In this document: positions 23,300 to 36,122 of the stretch, piece by piece
Numbering within the stretch: position 1 is the stretch's first letter
Layout of the letters: each line of letters starts with the position of its first letter
Source: Stereocaulon alpinum
Lineage: Eukaryota; Ascomycota; Lecanoromycetes; Lecanorales; Stereocaulaceae
Assembly (NCBI GenBank): GCA_018257865.1
Contig: JAEUBA010000026.1
Location: 248,001-312,000, forward strand
Direction: 5' to 3'
Length of the DNA: 64,000 nucleotides
Program-made: the position numbers and the translations under genes
The notes under the pieces: model-generated
Databases searched by the model: none
Seen by the model: only the letters and a program-made list of their open reading frames with translations
Told to the model about the DNA's origin: nothing

Positions 23300-26200
23300 C
23301 TTTAACGAAAACTAAAGGAGGATATATAGGTTGTTCCCTACTAAAGTAGGTTGTTCCCTACTAAAGAGATTAGCTACGGTAGTAGGTACTAGCTCCAACT
23401 AAGCTATAATAAATACGTTATAGATCCTCTAGTATTTAGGGATATTAAGGCGGTATACTAGGCGGCCGACTTAGTCTAGGATCTTAAAAGGACTAGCGTA
23501 TTATTAACCGTATTTTCTTCTAGTAATAGCTATAGCAGGAATATCGTATCCCTTATATAGGCGTAGAAGTACCTTATTACTAGGCTTTATAAATATCGGT
23601 TAGTACTTCTTATTATAATAGTATTTTTATGTTATAATAGCGAAGGTAATTACGTCTATAGCTTCTTTCCTAGCAACTACTTTTATATTAAAATCTCCTT
23701 TCTTATAACTAACCTTAATAAGGTCTAAGGCTTAATTAGGTTCGAATCTATAGGCGATATTATAGGGAGTTCTTCTAGTAGTCGTTAATAATAATTTATT
23801 AAGCCTAGCCTATAATTTAGGTAGTACCTCCGGCTAGGCGGTAGGGTCCTTTAAGGTATAGATATAATATCGTAGAGCTATCTTAATAGTCTAATTAGTT
23901 CTTTTACTTATTCTATTAGTTTATAGGTAATACGCTATAGAATATAGGAGATTAACGCGAAGCTGCCTAAATAACTCCTTCTAGAAGTCGGAGAGGAATT
24001 TCGGATCTCTATTTAAGATAATCGCTTTTAGCAGGCCCTAGTTAATTAGGAGTAGTTGTTAGAGTAAATAGTACGCCTAATCCTTAGTAGAAAACGTCGT
24101 TTTGCTAGCTAGTAGTATAATAAGCTTACTAAACTTATAGGTAATCGTTAGAATATAGTCCTATCTAGCTTTACTAATAGGTAATCTAAGGATAAAATCT
24201 ATTACTAACGTATAAAACGGTACCGGTAGAGATTCGATAATTTGTATACTACCGTAGGGAAGATACTGACGTGTCTGAAAGACCTAATACTATAGATAAT
24301 ATCGAAGGTATTCTTAAAGGAGTCTCGATAATCTACGAATATACTATAATAAGGAGACTCGCTTATAGTACTAGGCGAAGCCTAGATATCTATTTCTATA
24401 TCTAATATTAAGGACGTTAGCTACTACCGACGGCGGAATATATAGTTATCGGTAACCTATAGTCTAATCGATATAGTAGATTAGAAATCCTAACGATAAG
24501 ATTAGTATTAGTATCTCCTTTTTAAAGCGTAGCTTCGCTACGTTTTTATTAAGTTCTTTATTTAAGTAGATTTGCTCTTTAATATACTACTAGCCTAAGT
24601 TATTATTATATCCTTCTAGGATTCTCTTTCTAAAGTCCTTACTTATTTCTACTAGGGTAGCAGCGTACTAGTAGACGGGTATAATATTAGAGGACGTATA
24701 GTATAAGGTATTAAGCTTAGACCTATCTAAAGTATAGTTTAATTTATTTAAACTTACTAGGCGAGAAAGGGTATTAGGGATAATATTTTACTTCCCTAGC
24801 TTATATTTCACCTCTAAGTTAAAACGCTAAAAGAATTTAGATATATAAATAAGGTATAGATTTATCTTTTAAGCTACTAAAGTATTAAGTATCTTCTACG
24901 TAGTAATTTCTACTATTACCGAATAGTTAGTTAGGATATATATTATTATAGATTCTACTATATATCGAACTTTCTTTAGGACCTAAACTAGTCTAGCTAC
25001 TTCTAGCTTAGTAGATTAGTAGGACTTCTTAGCGGTAGTAAGTAGCCTACTAAGGAATAGTATAGGCCTAACCTTATTATCGATTAGGTGATATACGTAG
25101 GCGCCGAACCCGAATTCTTTTAATACGTCTATATTAATATAGAGGTAGATTTTGCTATTAAAATAGATTAGGGTAGTAGGCCTAGATAATAGATACTATA
25201 GCGTTTTAAATACTTTCTATTCCGTAGGTATAGGCGGTCTAAGCTGCGTACGGCGTATATAGACCTTTCAGGGATTACCTTTCCCTTAAGGAGATATCTT
25301 TAAAAGGGATATCTTTTAGTTAAGTAAGGGTTAGCTAACTTATATATAGCGGGGAATATAATTCCGTAAGTAACCTATTAAATTAAGGTATATCTTAAGC
25401 GTACTAAGTATTACTAGAAATTTTAACTTTAATATCGCTTCTAGTTTCTCCTTAGCTATAGAGAGTCTAAGTAAGTCTATATACTATCTAAAAAGCTTTA
25501 CTAAGGGATATCTTATATAGGATTTTATAGGCTTAACCGAAATTCCTTTCTATAGGAATAAGGCGAATACTTAATATAGGTATTTCTTATACTTATTAAG
25601 GGTTTTTAATATAATTACGATATTATCTACGTAGGCTCTTACGAAGCTACGGTAAGGCCGAAGTACTTAGTTAATTTCTTATTAGACGTAGGCTATTAAT
25701 CCTTTATAACCTATTACTAGTATACGGAACGTCTCCTATCCTTAATATATAATTACTATTAGGCGATATCTATACTCCGGCAGTATACGCTATTAGTAGA
25801 AGAATAACGTATAGTCGATAATTATAATATACTAGTATCCTAAGACTATTACGATAATATCGCTTTAAAGAGGAAGTAGGTATATATTAGGCTATACTAT
25901 TTTATTAAGCTTTTAGATATCTACTACTACTCTACCTTTACGTTTACTATTAGCTAGCGTGCGCTAGACTATAAAGATAGGGTAGCTAAATAGCGTTGAT
26001 TTAATAGTCTACTTAAGCCTTCTTTAGTTATATAGCTTGTCGAATATCTTATTAATAACCTCTCTATCTTTTTTACTAAGAGGGTAGGTTTTAGTAGAGC
26101 TATTAACCTTTTCTTTCTATCTTAGCTTAAGTAGAATTCTTATCTAATAATCTTAGGGAATATTAACGAATCTAGAGTCTTCCTAAAGCTTAGAGTACGA

Positions 26201-29200
26201 AGCGACTACCTATACTAACTAATTTATAGCAGGGTTATTATAAGAGCTATATATAGTAATACTATTAGGTAGTATAGTCTTAGTAGGCTTTACTCTAAGC
26301 GTAGTAGCCTTTAGCGGAACCGTTAAAGTACCTATACTCGCTAATATTAGGTACGTAGTAGCAGCCTTTAGCACTTATTAAGTCTATTCGTATTATTAAG
26401 TCCTCTTTAGAGGCCTTATAGCTAACTTAGCTACTTCTAGAGTAGTAAGGTAATAATTATTATATAGTAGCTTAGTAATATAGCCTAGACGAGTTTTCTT
26501 CGTAACTAATACTAGTATAGAGGACTCGTTTCTAGCTAGGATTAAGTCGATAGAAGAGTCTATAATATAAGTATAGAGTATTAGTTTAGACTAATTTAGC
26601 TTAAAGAGTAGGTCTTATTCTAGGAGCTGTATATAATAGTTAACTAGAATTATTACCTATTTACCTAGTTTAACTAGTATATCGTTCGTTACCTTTACTA
26701 CCTTTCGGACTTTAGTACCTTATAGCTTAATATCGACCGGAATTCGTATATTATAGCTTATAACGTAGGCGTACTATTTTATTATAATAATATTAATTCC
26801 TTCGGGCCCTATAGTATCTATTCTAATTAATATATTTACTCTAAGGTTATTAACTAGATATACGTCGACTATAATTTTAGTAAGTACCGGCTCGCTAATA
26901 TCTAACTTACTAGGTAGAAGGAGGGGTATACTTACGTACTCCGTAATAGAGTATTAATTCTTACTAATACCTTTCACCGTTAATAGACTATTTATAGTCT
27001 TAATTTCGATATAAGGTATTTATACTTTTAGGAATTACCTATCTACTAGGGTAATAGGATACTTAGTATTTAGATATACTTCTTAGGGAATACCTTCCTA
27101 TAAATATTAGACTATAGTAGTAATATAATACTAATTTCGAAAGCTAGTTCTAGCGAAACGCTCTATATAATCGACCTTTAATTAAATAATATAAGGAATA
27201 GACTTCGGTTTCTCCGAAACGGCGTAGCGAGCCCTACGGTTAGGAGGTACCTTAGCTTTGTACTTTAGGTATTCGTTACTTAGGTACTCGCTTTTTAGGT
27301 ATAAGTAGAGCTTATTTCTTAATACGAATATCTACTTATATTTTCGATATATCTTATTTACTAGCCTAATAAAGAAGCTATAAGTTTCTACTTTTAGTTT
27401 AAACTAATCCTTAGGAGGTTCGTTATTATAGTACTTATAGTCCTATAGTTCCTTAGATTCTTTAGCGGGGGCGTAGCTCCCTTATTCGTTATTATTTTTA
27501 TCCCTATAATAGACTTTAGTAGCTTTCTACTAGAAGTTATCTTATCCCTTATTATTAAAGCTTTAGTAAGGCCTTTCGTTTCTAGTATAGGATTTTTTAC
27601 CTTAGAAAGGCTTTAACTAGTATAGTAGTCTTACTAAATTTAACCCGCTTACTAGTCCTCCAGCTATCTATAGAGGCTATTATAGGGTAGGTAGGCTTTC
27701 TCTTAGAGAGTATTAGTTTTAGGACGAGTACTATAGTTACTTATTAGCCTAGTAGTTCGAATTCCTATAGTTACTACCGCTATAGCTATTAGAGTAGCCT
27801 TAATAAGGCTACTGCTAGTTACTATATTAGAAAGGCGATATAGAATACTAAGGCTTAGAAAATCCTCCTTAATAAGTAGTAGTATACTAACTAGGTTATC
27901 CGCCTTTATTAATCGCTTAGTTTATAACTCTTTAAGTTACTTTATCTTCTTCTACTATAAGCTTATACTAGATATACTATTTAGTATCGAGTTACTCTAG
28001 AAATAAGTATACTAATATACTTACCGTAGGCTAGGGAATAGCGTTTTAGAAGCTAGGTACTAGGTTATTCTATACTACTATTAACTAAGTATTTCCTAGC
28101 TCCGCTGCTCGTATATAGCGGAAGATAGACTAAGTAAATTCCCTAGGGTTAGTATTATTTAGAGTATTACTTATTATAAACTTCTCTAAATATATTAATT
28201 TTACTACTTCGCTAGTATCTTCTTTAAACTATCGAATTAGTAGTTTTATCTATTATTTAAGGTTTACCGTTTCTAGTATAACTCGCTCGAATTCGGATAA
28301 TTCGGCTATATACTATATTATTATAGTATCTTTTAGGTAGCTAAGAATAACTCTTAGGACTTATTCTTTATTAAACCGTCTCTTTATTTCTTTAAGTCTA
28401 TCGACGAAGACGAATACGTCTTAGAACATTATATACTTCTCTCTAATAACTAGACCGTTACCTTCTACTCCGGGATTAAAAAATCTAATATTATTAGGAT
28501 ATAAAGGTAGTAGGCGTCCTAGTAGTATATTAGCCTACTAGGGTATAGGAGTACTACTACCGCCGCCGTCGCCTAGTAGGCGGTTATTAGGGCTACTGCG
28601 GAGTAGAGACTACAGTAACCTCTATTATTATTTACTAAATCCGGTGTTATTAAAGTTATTTAGGTCTAGCTAACCCTATAGGGGTAGTTACTTACTAGTA
28701 TTACTAGTGCGTCGTTCCTAAGATATACCTACTAGAGGGGTATTTCGAATAATCTCCTCTATTATAGCTAAATCGCAGCGAGAGCTGATAGGTGGAGTAA
28801 TTATAAGGTAGCGTATATACTCTTTAAACGCTTTAACATTAGTACGGAGCGAGGTTTTATTAACTATCTACCTAGAATCCTAGGCTACTAGGGCGGAGTC
28901 TTCTACTACGGAGCTCTTACGAGAAGCTACTATAGAACCTATATAAGTAGTCCTTCTTACGGGGGCTTATAGGGGTGTATTTAATAGCCTAGTATAGCTA
29001 GACGTAATATATACTATAATAATACGAAGACTTTTAGAAATAATACTAGTATAACTATAACCGCTTTTAAGGAAAGACTCTAATTAATAAGTAGCGAGTA
29101 TAGTATTTTAGTTAAGGTCTAGCCCTTATAATAATAATAATAACAGCGATAGGGAAGCTAGCTTTTCGACTTTCTTAACAAATTAATAATAATATTATAA

Positions 29201-29700
29201 TAACGAGGAAGATAGCTACTAAGAATAACTAATAGCTATAGAGGATAACTAAGAATTATAGGTAGGGAATTTCTAATAGATAATAGGGGGTTACTTCCTT
29301 ATTTTAATAGAAGACGTAATTTCCGCTCCTTAGATCGGAAGGTACTACTTCCGATTTCGCTCCTCTATAATAAAGCGAATTAAGGCCTTAATTACCTAAT
29401 TACCTTAGGATAACCTAGTATAGCCTTGCTCTTATATAGTATTTATAGTCTCTATAGTCTAGTAGTAGGGCTCTGCGGGTAGCAGGCCGTAGGTTATTAA
29501 GATAAGTTAACTATACTTTAGCTTAGTCTGAGCTTTATAGCTACGGCGTAATAGGAGTAGGTTATTAACTTATACTAGGTAGTATTAATTGCGGAATTAA
29601 GTCGTTAAAGCTTAGAGGGTTTAGTAGAGGACTAGTGTTACTACTAAGTAGCTGGTATAGACTGCTGGTATAGAAAGCTAGTATAGAAGGCTAGTAGTAG
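23300..29700 (-). pseudogene. Gypsy-3 gag-pol remnant
   Basis: Domain order from right to left. Gag is about 29700-27200, without a motif I can name with certainty. Protease residues resembling YIIDSSIDLI lie at about 26500-26570 (DSGAS in relatives). Reverse transcriptase is at about 26250-25200, with YVDD mutated to YVDNIVII at 25608-25640. RNase H is at about 25180-24780. The integrase carries a well-preserved AII.NRDPKFLSDF(W)KELF block at 23960-24040 and SIAYYL after it (STAYHPQT in relatives). No chromodomain was recognised. Gag limits are estimates. Confidence 0.82.
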
Positions 29701-29752
29701 GATCGTACTACAGCTGTAATAGATAGTACTACTTATAGCCTAAGCCTAACCC

Positions 29753-29765
29753 GTTACTACTATTT
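29753..29765 (-). promoter_or_regulatory. Gypsy-3 putative primer binding site
   Basis: On the minus strand, next to the 5' LTR, the sequence reads AAATAGTAGTAACGGG, running on to about 29750. TAGTAGTAACGGG is shared with Gypsy-5 at the same place. Reading the first TAG as a RIP-changed TGG gives a tRNA-3'-CCA-type site. The tRNA is not identified. Confidence 0.45.
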
Positions 29766-29917
29766 TGCAACGTTATAGCAAGAATTAGTATATATTAGAT
29801 TAGTTACCTCGTCTAATTCTACTTGCGAGAGCTATTTCAAATATATGTTAAGGCGGGCCTCAGCCCTACGTCACCGTAGTATAATATAATACAATAGTAT
29901 AAGGCTATATCATAATA
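29766..29917 (-). repeat. Gypsy-3 5' LTR
   Basis: 152 bp, beginning TGCAACGTTATAGCAAG on the plus strand. Followed by TSD CGTCT (29918-29922). Confidence 0.93.
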
Positions 29918-29922
29918 CGTCT

Positions 29923-30330
29923 AGTACTATCTATAAGACTAAGGTTTAATATATATATACTATATAATAGTATTTAGTACCTATTAATAGTATATACTAT
30001 AGTAGGGGCCTAATTAGGCTTTAGTATCTACGCGCCTTTAATTAAGGACTATGAGATAAAGTTCTCCTTACCTCTAGTATCTACTAGGGCAGTAATATTA
30101 CGCCTACTTAGTAGTATAGTAATTTCTCCTTATAATACTAAAGCGCGAGGTTTCCGCTTATTAGGTAGTAACCCTAATACTCTAGTAGTAAGTATTAGGT
30201 CTTAGCTTTTCCCTTTTTACTACCTAAGTTATATAATTCGTTACTAGTAATATACCTTAGATAATCTAGTAAGCCTTTAAAGTAGCTAAACTACCTATAC
30301 TTATAATACTAGATTTTAGCGAGGGGTTTC
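29923..30330 (-). pseudogene. Gypsy-2 protease-side fragment
   Basis: A 408-bp piece of Gypsy-2 stranded between Gypsy-3 and Copia-D. It must hold the stretch between gag and the reverse transcriptase N-terminus, where the aspartic protease lies, but I could not pick out the DSG motif with certainty. The right end carries TSD GTTTC (30326-30330). Confidence 0.6.
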
Positions 30331-30504
30331 TGTTGAAAGTAGCCTACGTGCCAAGGATAACTAATCCTTAGTATACTAACTAAGTCTTAGTATAATAACT
30401 AAGCCTTAGTATCTTAGTATACTAAGTTAGTACTACTATATATAGATCGCGCGTATAGCACTTAGATACCTAATTAAGTAAGTATTCTACCCTATATTTT
30501 AATA
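30331..30504 (+). repeat. Copia-D 5' LTR
   Basis: 174 bp, TGTTGAAAGTAGCCTACGTG...TATTTTAATA. It is rich in CTTAGTAT/CTAAG inverted motifs and retains TGTTGA unmutated. About six transitions separate it from the 3' LTR. Confidence 0.95.
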
Positions 30505-30515
30505 GGTTATAAGCT
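30505..30515 (+). promoter_or_regulatory. Copia-D primer binding site, initiator tRNA-Met type
   Basis: GGTTATAAGCT directly follows the 5' LTR. It matches the Copia-B and Copia-C sites over GGTTATAAGC but diverges after that, so the pairing would be shorter. Confidence 0.6.
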
Positions 30516-31480
30516 CGGACGTAGGGTATTAGTACTAAAGACCTCCTATAAGCCTCGCTATAAGCCTTCTATTACTTAGTTAGTCTAAGATCGTCGCGCT
30601 ATCCTATAGGACCTTTACTCGTAAGACGGTCTCTCTATAGATACTAACCTCTATATACTAAGTACTACTTAGGGGTATATAATAGTTAGTTAGGGGTAGC
30701 TTAGTAGTAGAAAACTTCGTTTAGGAAGACTAGGATACTAGTAAGGTTACTAGTAAGTTACTAGTAAGCTTACTTAATTTAGGCTCCTAAGCTAAGTAAC
30801 GTCTACCCGCGTAGAAATAATAAAATAATCCGCTGCTATACTTTATTTAGCTAGTACTAATTCCGCCTATAGAATACTTATTAAGATATTAGATTAGGAC
30901 GTATATATATTATTAGCTTATTAAAGTTTCTAGTAGCTAGGAATCCTAACCTCCTTAACTCTTACTAATTATATTACTATAATATAGGTAAGTAAGCTAA
31001 CTTATAGGAAATTTAAACCTCTATTTAGTTTAAGACTCTAGCTACCGAACGCTATCTATAAAAACTCTATATATAGAGTAATCTAGGAGGTTTCTTAACC
31101 TCTTAGATCTTAGTTAGGCCTACTATATATAAATAAGACCTCCGTTATTTTATCTTAATTAAGCGAAAGGTAATTAAATATTACCCCTAAAGTCTAACTA
31201 GAGGAGAGGTAATTATATAAAGTCCTTAAAGTCCTACTAAGGTAATTAAACTAAATCCTTAAAGTCTAACTAAGGTAATTAAACTAAGACCCTAAAGTCT
31301 AACTAGGGTAATTAACTAATACCCCTAAAATCTAACTAGGGGAGGGGTAATTAAATAAAGCCCCTAAAGTCTAACTAGGGTAGTATATAAAAAGACGGGT
31401 AAGACTAATATAAAACTTAAAATATAAGTCCTATACTACCTTATATCTATTCTTCTTTATTCGTCGTAGCGATACTAAAC
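30516..31480 (+). other. Copia-D leader
   Basis: About 1 kb between primer site and gag without a recognisable coding frame. It holds the repeat array at 31183-31394 and a TATA-like TATATAAAAAG at 31384-31394. Nothing else stands out. Confidence 0.6.
31183..31394 (+). repeat. Six-unit tandem repeat with paired arms, ending in a TATA-like motif
   Basis: Units start at 31183, 31223, 31256, 31289, 31321 and 31361 and are 32-40 bp long. Each has a core such as CCTTAAAGTCTAACTAAGG or CCCTAAAGTCTAACTAGGG, followed in most units by a TAATTAA spacer. The core arms are complementary, and where one arm has T the other has A, while C goes with G, so pairing is kept. The last unit runs into TATATAAAAAG. 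The function is unknown; packaging, dimerisation, translation control or an internal promoter are possible. Confidence 0.8.
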
Positions 31481-34400
31481 GCTCTTAATACTATAAATAG
31501 TAGCGAATTACTTAGAAGCTTAAATACTATACCCTCTAAGACTTTCTATATACTATTAAATTAATCTACTTAGACCTTTCTAGACTAGACGATAGTAATT
31601 AAAGCGAGTATTATCCTCTATCTAAATCTAATAGTAGTATAATATTAGGTTAATCTACCCTAGAATCCGCTATTAAGCCTAATCTCAGCTCTCTATTTAG
31701 ATACCTTATAAGCCCTATAATTAATATAAGACTTATAATAATTATCGAGCGACCCTTATTACCGCTAATACTATCCTTAGACTCCGAACCTAAACGTAAT
31801 AATAGGTAATACTATCTCCGTCTTATAGGGCTTACTAGATCGTATTAAACCGCTATTAGGACCTAGTAATTATTAATAATAGTATTTATAAATAAAGGAC
31901 TTCCTTTAACTAGTAAACCTCTTTACCTATATCGAAACTAATTATACTAAGCCTATAATAGAAAAGGAAGTATAGAAGTAGGCGAATATAAAGATCCTTA
32001 CTATCCTATAAAGTTAATATAAAATTAACCCCTATACTAAAATTAAGGACTATATTACTACTAAGAAGGCCTAAACTAAGCTAGTAGAATTTAAGCCTAA
32101 AGGCTCCGGAATCCTTAATTCTACCTTATAGAAGTTCTACGCTCTTAGCGTTACTAACTACGATAATAACGCTTAGGTATATACTAATAAGTTTTAGGGT
32201 ACCCTACGGGAGATTAAGAACCTATTAAAAGACTTTAAGATTAATAATAATTATAAGATCTTTTATTTTTACTCTAGCTTACTACTAACCTATAGCTCCT
32301 ACGTTAAGACGTATAACCAAAACTATAATATATTTAATAATAATAAGATAGCGAAATTTAGCTTAGATTACGCTATTACTCGCTTTCTTAATTCTATAAA
32401 TAATTCTATTAATTCTTCTACTTAGGCGTTAGCAGCCCTACTAAGCTAATATACCCTATAAAGTATATAGGCGCTAGTCGCTACTAGGAATATTAAATAC
32501 CGTATTTAAGCTAAAGCTTATATAGGTAACTCTTACGTTATTTACTAAACTATAAAACACTATACCTACTATAAGAAGGACTATTATAATAAGACTAAAT
32601 ATAATAATCTCTACCCTAAATAGAAGAAGCGGGACTACCGGACTAGCTAGGGAAGTAACGATAGCACTAAATATAATATACGTAGACGCAGTAAAGGTAG
32701 ACGTAGCAGGTATAGAGGCTATAGAGGTGGTAGTAACTCTAATTCTAAAGACTACTAACCTTCTAGCGGTTCTATAGGCTTTATATTTAGTATAATTACT
32801 AATTCTACCGCCCTATAATAAAAACTAACTACTAAATCTACTACTAAGTCCGCTGCTAAGTCCGCTGCTATAATAGTAGAAGCTTACGCGCTCTCCGCCT
32901 AAACCGCCCTTACCTATCTCTAGATCTTCGATAGCGGATATACCTAATATATAATATAGGACCGCTTAGTATTTTAAAACTATACCCCGTTTCCTAGGCT
33001 TAGGCGCCCTATTAGTAGCCTAAATAGCTCCTACTACGCCTCTAGTTTTAGTATAATATATCTTAAGTATATAGTTAACGGTACTAAGAGAACCTTAATT
33101 TTAGATAATATTTAGTATATACCTTAAAGCGGCTATAATCTAATCTCCTAGGGATAGCTAGAGGATTAATAATATCCCCTAAAATTCGTACCGAACGGTA
33201 TCGTTATTAGCGAGTATAGTATTACTTTTAAATACTATCCAAACCGTCTATATATCCTCGAAATATAGTAAGAGGCTCCTCTATACCTTACTGCTATTAA
33301 CGCTTTAGAATCCCTAGGTATTAATTAGCTTATAGGCGACTAAGATTCCGCCTAAGACTCTAATAATTCCGAAGCTGAAGAACCTACTACTGAGGAACCT
33401 ACTACTAAAAAGACTGCTAGCGGAACCGTTAAGCCGTCTAAGCTAAGATCTAAATCTAAGCTAATTAATAAAGATACTCTTAAGATATAGTATACTTACT
33501 TAAGATATATTAGGCGCTAGAGTATTCTAAAGCTTACTAAAGTCTCTAAAGGAATAGATCTAACCGCTCTATCCCCGCAGAAACTATACGAGCCCTATAT
33601 AGTTACTAATATAAAGCGGTTACCCTATATAAGGCCGATTAAGCTTAGTCGCTAGTAGAATAACCTAATTTATAGTAACCTCTAAGGTCTATTCTAGTTG
33701 ACTTATAATAGCTACTAATACCTAGTTATGTTTTTAGATAATAAGACCCTCCGCTCCGCTATCTTCTTACTCTATAATAAGTCCGCTAAGTTAGTACTAG
33801 ACGCTTTCCGTATATATACTAATTAAATAGAATATAATAACTATACTATTATATAGTTACGAAGCGACTGCGGTACTAAGTATAATAATAGTATAATACT
33901 AGAATACCGCCTATCTAAGGGTATTATATAGGAACTAACTATACTAGGTACCCCTTAAATAAATAGTAAATCCGAACGCCTTAGGTAGACTCTTTAGAAG
34001 ATAGCTAGTATAATACTAAAAGATAGTAGGCTCCCCGAAAAGTTTTAAGGAGAGCTTATACTTACCGCTAACTACCTCTGTAATTATTAACCTATAGTAG
34101 GGTGAGATACTACCCTATATAAAGCTATTACTAGTACGCCTCTATAACTCTCCTATCTCTAAGTAGTAGGATAGAAGGGCCTCTACTAGTATTAGCGGGC
34201 CCCTATAGTAACTTAGAAGAAGTATAAGAATTAGGCTTTCTATATAAGGCTTATAGGCTATAAGGGCGAATACGCCTATTATATACTCCTACCTAGCGAT
34301 TATATCTAGGTATATAATAATATTAAATAGCTAGATAACGTCCCTACTAATAGCGAGAGTAACCCTAATTAGTAGCGACTAGACGCTACTAGACTTACTT

Positions 34401-35573
34401 AACTAAAGTTAAAATACGCTAAGTTAGCAGCGCCGTTGTTAGGGGAGAAGAGCTATATTAACCCTAAAGTTAATATTTTCCTTAGTACTATTCGCTAGCG
34501 TTAGAAATCTCTAACGCCGCTATCTACTATATCCTCTAGGTAGTTAATACTAACTTCCTCTAAGTTAGGCGATAAACTTATTATTACCCCTATATAGGAT
34601 AAGGCGCTATCTCTAGAAGCGCCTTAACTAAGGATAAGTCCCTAAGTAACTTAATTAATAACTAGTTAGTAATAACCATAGCTACCGCCTACGCTACTAG
34701 GATCGCAAGCGGTATAATATTAGTACCTAAAACTTAGGCTAGACCCCTTAGTACTACTATCCTAAGCTAATTCTTCTAAGCCGTACGAACTATAGAGCTA
34801 TATAGAAGTAAAGAAGGATTACTAGAGCTCTAAGTAGTAGTAGGTAATAAAGGATAAAGTTAACTCCCTTACTTAGAATAAAACCTAGAATCTTACTAAG
34901 CTACCTACTAACTACCGACCCCTTAGAGGGAAATAGGTCTATAAGCTTAAACGGGGCCCTAATAGCGAGATTACTCGCTATAAAGCCCGCTAGGTAGTCC
35001 GTAGTTTCGAGTAATAAGAAGGTATTAATTATTATAAAACTTTTACCTTAGTAGTTAAGCTAATAAGCTATAAAGCTATCTTCGTAATTACTACCGCCTA
35101 GGACTAAGAACTAGAATAGATAGACGTTAAGACCGCTTTCCTTTATAGGGATATAGAAGAAGATATCTATATTATATAGCCTAAAGGCTTTATTCTATAT
35201 AGTAAGGAAGGCTTAGTCTATAAGCTAAAGAAGGCGCTCTACGGCCTAAAGTAGTCGCCTTATATTTAGTATAATACCCTATTAATATACCTTAAAGAGC
35301 TTAGTTTCGAACCCCTCTCTACCGACCTTAGCGTCTTTACTAACGGTACTACGATTATTACTATCTATATAGACGATATCCTTCTTATAGGGCCTAGCAA
35401 GTCTTAGATCTAGGACCTAAAGGCGAAGTTTTATACCTAATTTAAAATAACCGATCTCAGCCCGTGCACCTACTATCTAGGTATAATAATTACTAGGGAT
35501 TAGGCTAATCGTATTATTCGCCTCAGCTAAGTAGGCTATATTAAGAAGTTTATTCGAGACTATAGTATATAGG
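31480..35573 (+). pseudogene. Copia-D gag-pol remnant, gag to reverse transcriptase
   Basis: Frame 2 modulo 3 throughout. Gag has a CCHC knuckle with Cys turned to Tyr (HYTYYKKDYYNKTKYNN) at 32558-32610. The integrase shows RSDCGTKYNN at about 33861-33890 (DNGTEY-like) and GTP.INSKSERL at 33947-33982. Reverse transcriptase shows IDVKTAFLYRDIEEDIYII at about 35120-35180 and an intact YIDDILLIGPSKS at 35366-35404. Gypsy-4 then interrupts it, after TSD copy 35569-35573. RNase H resumes at 49808. Confidence 0.9.
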
Positions 35574-35822
35574 TATAAAGGCTAGCGACGCCGGCTCTAA
35601 GCTGGCGTACTAAGGTATAAGAGACGTAAAGTTACTAGATTTAGGTATTAAGTAATAGATATAATTATATTACTTAGTAGTAGAGTAGTAGTAGAACTAA
35701 TTTTTAAAGATCCCTAAAATATAGGGGAGTCCTAAGTAGTAATACTATTACTAAGCCCTTAGACCCTAATTAATATTATTATATTAGCGTAGCTATAACG
35801 CGTATACGCTTAAGGGTTAATA
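35574..35822 (-). repeat. Gypsy-4 3' LTR
   Basis: 249 bp, TATAAAGGCTAGCGACG...GGGTTAATA on the plus strand. An imperfect hairpin, CGCCGGCT (35589-35596) with AGCTGGCG (35600-35607), lies near one end. The hairpin is damaged in the partner LTR. About 15 differences between the two LTRs, all transitions. Confidence 0.93.
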
Positions 35823-35836
35823 GTATCCTCCCCTCT
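35823..35836 (-). other. Gypsy-4 polypurine tract
   Basis: The minus strand reads TAGAGGGGAGGATAC against the 3' LTR (to about 35837), fixing the element's orientation. Confidence 0.65.
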
Positions 35837-35837
35837 A

Positions 35838-36120
35838 GGCCCTAGTCCCTAGGTACTAAAGTATATAGAATAGACTACTTATTAAAAACCCTTTAAACCT
35901 AGTAGGAAACGTAAGGGAAAAGAGTTAACTTAAAGGCGACGTCGTTAAGGCGGCGTCTTATATATATAGAATATTATCTAACTACAGTAACGCCTAAATC
36001 TATTATAATATAAAAAGAATATATAGTAGGCGTAGTAGTAACGCGTAGTTATTAATAAATATAATTAATTACCGGCCGTATTAGCGGGTAATAGCTGCGT
36101 TATTATATTATTAGTTATTA
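35838..36120. other. Gypsy-4 3' untranslated segment
   Basis: I see no domain or notable repeat here, between the polypurine tract and the candidate opposite-strand ORF. Confidence 0.5.
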
Positions 36121-36122
36121 TT

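Larger units (their letters stand above)
22719..29917 (-). mobile_element. Gypsy-3, complete Ty3/Gypsy element inside Gypsy-2
   Basis: LTRs of 152 bp (22719-22870, 29766-29917) and TSD CGTCT at 22714-22718 and 29918-29922. Total length is 7199 bp, with no further insertion found. The pol genes are on the minus strand. The LTRs keep several CA and TG dinucleotides, so RIP is lighter there. The primer-site region resembles that of Gypsy-5. Confidence 0.94.

Noticed and set aside
31183..31394. Regular repeats resembling a CRISPR array
   Set aside because: Units of 32-40 bp are contiguous, with no unique spacers and no cas genes, inside a fungal retrotransposon leader.
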